DNA from: Psettodes erumei
Lineage: Eukaryota > Chordata > Actinopteri > Pleuronectiformes > Psettodidae
Direction of reading: 5' to 3'
Length of the DNA stretch: 64,000 nt
NCBI GenBank assembly: GCA_016785225.1
Contig: JAFBJZ010000612.1
Location: 2,004,001 to 2,068,000, forward strand
The notes below the pieces were generated by a model. It was given only the letters and a program-made list of their open reading frames with translations. It made no database searches and was not told the DNA's origin. Shown here one piece after another: positions 58,413 to 64,000 of the stretch. The stretch's first letter is position 1; every line of letters begins with the position of its first letter. A program made the translations under genes and the position numbers.

Positions 58413-60572
58413 AGCAAGGAATTTTTGCTGTGTGCATAGGGCTCAAGTTGTCTTTCTTGGGGCATCAGGGAAGTAATTGGTTGGGGGGATTGGGATAAAC
58501 TGACAGGGAATTGGTTGCCCTTTGCCCCGCATGGAACTGTCTCCAGTTCATGGGGTCAATTTCAGCTGGAGAGCATCACAATGCTTCCATAATCAATCAA
58601 TAATGTGACTGGATGTTTTGCTCATTTTTATGAGTCCCAGTCCCTTTTGATCTGAGCTGAATACTTGCACCATAAATAATATGTTTAGATAACTTTTGTG
58701 ACACTTTGTCATATGTTTTTGTCAAAGTTGCAATGGAACATTACTACTCGAGTCCTTTAACATCAAAGAAACCTCAGTGATATACAGTATTTATGCGTTT
58801 ATCAAGAACAATCAGACTGTATCTGATCTGTGATCTTCAGGATCCCTTTGATACAGTTTACCTTGTTTTCATCATGAGCAGTAGTTGACTAAAAGACACC
58901 TGTCTCAAAGGTTTCTCAGGTCTTTTTCCTCTCAGGGACAATGTGGATCCTCAAAGTTACCTAACATGTCTGATCTCCATTATAAGTATTTCAACCAAAA
59001 GCAAATGAGTCCAATTCCCAGAACTTTCTGACTCCCATACCCTATATGCGGCACTCAGCCCTGGACCAACTGGTCCCTGCTGAAGACATTCATCTCAAAA
59101 AGTGGGTCAAAATATAAAGTTTAAGTTTCAAGCAGGGGTAAATGATTGCCATAAGTAGATGAGTGCTGTGGTTTTCAGCTGACATTACTCAAATAGAAAT
59201 AAGCAGTGAATTTGTTGAGGGACTATTTTCAGAGGCGGATTAATGCGCATTTTTTGTTCTACGATGGCGTATGTGGGAGTGATTCAAACTGCAGTGCCTA
59301 TGTTTAAAAATATGTCTCCCAAGTGCCACTGTGTGACTCAGTGATGAGTGTTTTTGGACAAAGATGGAGCTCAGTGGCAGGATATATCGGGCTGGTTGGT
59401 GCCTACAACATAATACTTGTCAGGAGGATCAATATAGACTTTGCTGACAACCAGCAGAACATCTGATGTGATATAAACATTCAGCTTAATGAAAACAATT
59501 TTTCCCTTTACCGTTAGAATGGGGGGAAGAATAGTAAATATATCACTGAATGATGCAAGCATCATCAAAACAATATAGGCCTGCTAAGGTAATGTAGTGT
59601 ATCTGTAAATGTCCTGTAATGACAGTATTTCCCTTTTCACAACAAGACTGAGCGGTTTGTCTCATGGCACCTCTCTTTGTCTAAATCCACCTGTCGTCCA
59701 TGTGACAGTACGTGTCGGTGAGCAAACGCTATTAGAAACACACCCGCACGGACTCTCTTGCCCTACATTCTGCTTTGACTCTGCACTTTTCTCCCACTTT
59801 CCTCGTCTCTGCATTCCTCCTGATTTCCTGTCCTCTCATGTTCCGTCAGGCTCTCAGCACACAACTCGTCTGTCGGAGGTGAACCGGGGTCCTTTTCCTC
59901 CCGCTTGCCTTTGAAGCAGCTTCTCTCTCGCTGCCTTGTCATCGTGAGCTTCGCAGGCACATGGCTTCTCCAGCTCGGTTGCTGATTCATGGCTTTGATT
60001 CCCTTCTTTCTGTCTGTTTCCCTCCGTCATCTGCCAGCTCTCAGTCCCCAGCCGCTGATCCAAGAAAAAGTTGCTCTGTGCTTGGTTATGTAATTCCAAC
60101 TTATTTATATGTTATATTATGTAATGGTTTTTTGTTTTGGTTTGGGGTTTTTTTTGCTGCAGTAGCAACACTCAAAACAATATCACTGGCAGTAAGGCTT
60201 TATGCAGAGATGAATCATGCTGAGCCAAACAGTCATCACAACTAATGAGCGGCGGTGGGTCAATTATTACCATGAGGACATTATTGCTAGTGGTAGCTAG
60301 CTCATTTGAGCGAATGCGAGTTGCATCTACAGCCTTGCACAGTTAACTGCAGCATCTTTTGTTCAGTTTCCGCAGCCACACTGGATTTCTATTACAAGTG
60401 CACTTCTCAGAAAATAACACATCTAACAAAAATAACCCTGAAAAAGCCGTCATGGGAAATGTTGGACCTAGATTTTTTTTAAAACTCAGGATAAGTCCAC
60501 ATAGTCCTCTCTACTTCATCCATTCTTTTTCTGAAGTGTCACACTGAGAACATGAGAAATCTCATACTTGCT

Positions 60573-60618
60573 TAACATCTGCATGTTAGCATTGTCATTG
60601 TGAACATGTGAGCATTAA
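60573..60618 (+). repeat. fragment of teleost 'catgttagcattgtcattgtg' repeat
   Basis: The words aacatctgcatgttagcattgtcattgtgaacatg correspond to the 5' region of the dispersed family seen at 25245-25545, as I know it from other fish sequences. Confidence 0.5.
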
Positions 60619-61087
60619 GGAACCACTGTACAGCTTTACAGAGCCAGCGGTATGAAATTCGACCCTTAAACTTGTACGAGAGCGGCACAGATGGATGACA
60701 CAAGTAGATATTGTGTTTTCTTTGCAGTGCTAGAACTCACGATGATCACACAGTCAGATGCAGATAGGACCCAGACTCTCTCCTGTCTGAGAGGAGATGT
60801 TTGACGTGCAGTTAAACAGAATAATTCATTTTTGTTGCGAGGCCCCCGACTTCATGGAGGTGCAAATCTGTCATCTTCGAGTAACCTTTTAAGACGCGTG
60901 GGCATTACCTTGTCTTCTTTCCACTGTGTGTGTTTATGCAGGCAAAAACGCTGCATTTTATCAGTGTACTGTACTGCACTGACAGGTGTATACAGTAGGG
61001 TAAAAAAACTGAAAAAAATTCTGACCTCAATCTGGTAAAATTCATACAGTCAAACAGCAGGTTTCAAATGCCCCCAGGTAAAATGTT

Positions 61088-61228
61088 ATGTTGTGTGTTT
61101 GTGTCTGTGTGTGTGTGTGTATGTGTATACTGTATACATGTGAAAATGCATTAAACAATTCACAGTTGACCCAATTACTTCTCATATCCATTGGAAATGT
61201 TTCCAGATGGAGGTTGAGGCAAGCAGGC

Positions 61229-61266
<38 letters not shown>

Positions 61267-61520
61267 ATGTGTGTGTGCCCATATGTGTGTGTGAGCGAGC
61301 ACGAGCTTAATATGTCACTTATGGACCTTCTCTCCCAGGAGGCCACATGGCGGGGCGAGGAACCAGCCTCAGTGAATGGCAGATTTGGGCCAATTAAGCT
61401 GGAACTGGAGCACAAATTCACACATACACAGACACACACTCAGAAAAATGCACGCACAAGCTGTAGCTCCGGCTCTGGCCCGGCCTGACAACACCCTGCG
61501 GATACATCCTCCTGCTCTTT

Positions 61521-61555
<35 letters not shown>

Positions 61556-61760
61556 CCCTTCTGTTTCACATCTCACAGGCACTTAAGCAGGTACTCAGCC
61601 TGTTTACTGTCCGCACAAGCACAAACACTTATTGTATGCATACACATCCTCTACAGTGTCTCTGTCCCTCCCTCACACACACACACAAACACACACTGCA
61701 GCACTCCTGCCTCTTCTTTCCTCTGACATACAGTAACACACACACACATCTACTGCAGTA
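61088..61760. repeat. cluster of GT and CA microsatellites
   Basis: GT tracts at 61105-61120 and 61231-61260, CA tracts at 61524-61553 and shorter ones at 61674-61697 and 61737-61748. The larger GT and CA tracts are complementary and about 260 nt apart. All open frames here are repeat artefacts. Confidence 0.9.
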
Positions 61761-64000
61761 TGTTTCTGATTTTTGTCCTCTACATGTGCTTCTTTTTTTT
61801 CTTTTCTCCTCTGGGAAAACCGATTGATCCGGTTGTGCACAGATTCCCCACCAGTAGAAATCTGCTCAGGAATATTCATATCAAACATTGCCTGTTCTCT
61901 CTCCCCTGCAGGCTCAGAGTCTCAACATCAGCTCGGTGTCATACAAGGCTGCGAAATTTTCTCCTTTATTCAAATCCCCACAGTGAGATGGCAAACACGG
62001 GCTACTTATTCAAACTCCAACCTTGTGCATGAAACAGTGTGTGTCTGTGTGCGTGTGTGTGTGCGCGACGCGCTCATGTATTTTCAAGGATATTCTCACA
62101 TTTGCAAAGATGCAAACAGGACAGTCAGAGGTTGTGTTTGTGTGTTTGTTGTTTTGTTTTTGTCAGGAATGCCTGCCTGCCGCACCAGCGGACACAACCG
62201 CAACAGAAATTCTCAATTCCCGATTCCGGCTCGTTCAATTATTCATACTGCTATTGCGGCGCTCTGGCACAGAGAGAGACGGAGGGAGAGGGATGGAGGA
62301 GGAGAGAGGCAGCGAAGGGAGGGAGGGAGAAAGGCAGAGTGTGAAGTGAGGGGTGGGGAGTTGGTGTTTCCTAAGAAAGGCAGCTTTGGAGATGGAATAT
62401 GTATGTGTACCCAGAGTTAGCACCTACTCTGTTTCACTGTCGTCAGTCTCTCATAACCTCTCCCATCTCTTGTTACTTCATCCCCCTGCCTTTTGTCTGC
62501 CTCTTTTTGCTCCATGTGATCTGTCTTTCTCTTTCACATCTTCTCACATCCTCTTTCCATCTCCCTCGCCCGTGTCTTTCCCGTTCACCCTATCTTTTGC
62601 TTTCTCTCTTTCACTGTCGCACTGCATGTCCATTCCTCCTTGAGGCCTGATCAGAGGATGAGGTCTACTATTAGAGACCTCAAAACTCAGGGGAGAGTTG
62701 TGGTGATAATCTCCATCAGGCTGCACACTGTCATCCTGACCCTCCCGACCTTGAATATGTGATTGCTCCCTATACTTTAACCCCCTTTGGGAGTTTACAT
62801 CATCCTATTTACCGGTCATCCTACACTTTACCCGCCCCTGTGAGCTGTAAGAAAACAAGTCCAGCACCTATTTTTGGCACAAATGTCTTCTTCAAACCTT
62901 TTGACCCACTCGTCTCCAGGTAACTCATTTATTTCCGTCTTGTCCTTGATTCTTTTACTTTTTTTTTTTTTTATCCCCTCCGTGATCTTGTCCACACCCC
63001 TTTTTTTTCTTGTGGGTTTTCTCACTGCAGCAGACACTGTGAAGTGTCCCCCTGCCCTGTTATGGAAATCACTGGCCTCCGCTGGTGGATGGCCTGTTTC
63101 TGTATGTATGATATGAGCTGTAACTGGTTCCCCAGAGAGACAGAGAGAGAAGGCAGTGAGGGAGAGATCGTGAGAGAGGCAAAGAGAGAGAGTAAAAAGA
63201 ATTTGTGGGGAATGTGGGGGCAGGGGTGGGTGGGCATACGCACACCACAGTCAGTGAAATGAAAATGATGAAGGAGGAAGAAGCCTGGAGGGAGAGAACG
63301 AGAAAGACAGGCATCTAAAGTCTGAAAATAAAAGGAACATTAGAAGGAACCAGCAGCAATCTGTCGGCCATTTACATGTTCCTGTAACACTTTCTAATAC
63401 ACCACCAAAACCAGTAATTTCATTTTGGCTCACAATCATTCATTAATTCATTATTGGTCACTTATAAGCCTTTAAAACCCCTGAAAATACAATTTTATTT
63501 TTAAATTACTTTAAATAATGAAGACCAAAAAAACAACATCAAATAAAAAAACCCAAATCATCTTTCTGTATTGTTTAGAGCTTGACATTCTAAATAGGAT
63601 TTGATTGTTATCCCTAAATCCTGATTGGTTCATGGAAGTATGTGACATCACCATTTCCCATCTGAACCAGGCCAACTTTAAACCACTGAGAAAAACAGAA
63701 GTGAAGGAAGGAATACGGAAATATCAAGTTAAACCAATCTTTTCTAACTTTGGCAGAAAAGAGGATGTTGGTGTGGAATCCCAGGATGAAATTAAGTTTT
63801 CAGCGCCTTTAGTGAGAGCAAGTTTTTGGGTTGCCAGGATGTTGAAAAATTTCTTTTTAGTCAGCTCTTAAATTCCTCAGCAGGACCTGCTCCAACCCTC
63901 AACCACTCACTTACCCTCTGGAAATGTATTTATTAGTTATTCATTAACATTTTAACTAAAAAATTAACAGATTCCTGTATTAAGCCCTTTATTAATTAAT
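61761..64000. other. non-coding stretch, no gene recognised
   Basis: Contains GAGA/GGAGG purine tracts (62270-62340, 63135-63200) and CT-rich low complexity (62430-62640). An acceptor-like cctgcag at 61915 starts a 24-codon frame with no recognisable content. The right end (63605-63871) has an 88-codon frame without a known domain. Confidence 0.55.

Larger units (their letters stand above)
57090..61080. other. non-coding stretch, no gene recognised
   Basis: Mostly AT-rich unique sequence. It contains a perfect 12-bp hairpin (58383-58412) and a fragment of a dispersed repeat (60573-60618). The 91-codon frame at 57350-57625 has no recognisable domain. Confidence 0.55.

Noticed and set aside
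61915..61985. Acceptor-like cctgcag followed by a 24-codon frame ending in TGA
   Set aside because: No upstream exon to join and no recognisable peptide; acceptor-like motifs are frequent in CT-rich DNA.
61773..62420. 215-codon open frame
   Set aside because: It runs through GT microsatellite and GAGA purine repeats; the composition (CVCVRVCVR, ERRRERDGGGERQRREGG) is repeat-driven.
63605..63871. 88-codon open frame near the right edge
   Set aside because: A hydrophilic peptide without a known domain; no splice or promoter signals; likely chance or old repeat.
1..64000. CRISPR arrays, rRNA genes, bacterial operons, phage or viral genes
   Set aside because: None seen. The tandem repeats are simple microsatellites, and coding sequence is in spliced vertebrate exons.
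30309..64000. Expected neighbours nptx1, rptor or septin 9 exons
   Set aside because: I looked for the pentraxin, raptor and septin G-domain peptides in the open frames and exon-like segments and found none; short exons could be missed.

Overview
The window reads as nuclear DNA of a ray-finned (teleost) fish. Protein-coding sequence is sparse and split into short exons with GT-AG borders, the non-coding part is full of CA/GT microsatellites, and several dispersed elements resemble repeats common in percomorph fishes. There are no bacterial-style operons, CRISPR arrays, rRNA genes or viral genes.

Two genes are recognised, both on the + strand. At the left edge is the terminal coding exon (2060-2165) of sec14l1, identified from its distinctive Ser-rich tail. 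It is followed by what is probably a long 3'UTR ending near an AATAAA at 4899-4904. About 1.9 kb further on begins endov (endonuclease V, the inosine-specific nuclease). I rebuilt it completely as eight exons from 6776 to 30307. All junctions are phase-consistent, giving 254 codons, and the three expected metal-binding acidic residues (D48, E96, D122) are present. Its last intron is 12.4 kb.

Between the two genes lie a CpG-rich block with an ATG in a strong context (about 5780-5960) and the endov promoter region, which carries a CTCF-like motif and a perfect CRE. Intron 5 contains a CpG-rich block with two perfect TGATGCAAT (C/EBP-ATF type) sites. Intron 7 contains a phase-compatible alternative last exon candidate (19403-19570).

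From 30.3 kb to the right end I find no convincing coding gene. This part holds microsatellites, degenerate mobile-element copies (including a 326-bp TTAA-flanked element with inverted ends at 39396-39721), a CpG-rich block at about 31.04-31.40 kb and a few isolated exon-like segments (53.2-53.7 kb and 57.06 kb). In human, SEC14L1 is followed by SEPT9, so the right part could be the upstream intronic territory of septin 9; no septin exon was recognised.

I did not find a clear previously undescribed system. The most testable points are the possible alternative 3' end of endov, with its CA repeat at the splice donor, the regulatory blocks, and the stop codon one base before a perfect donor in the last endov exon.
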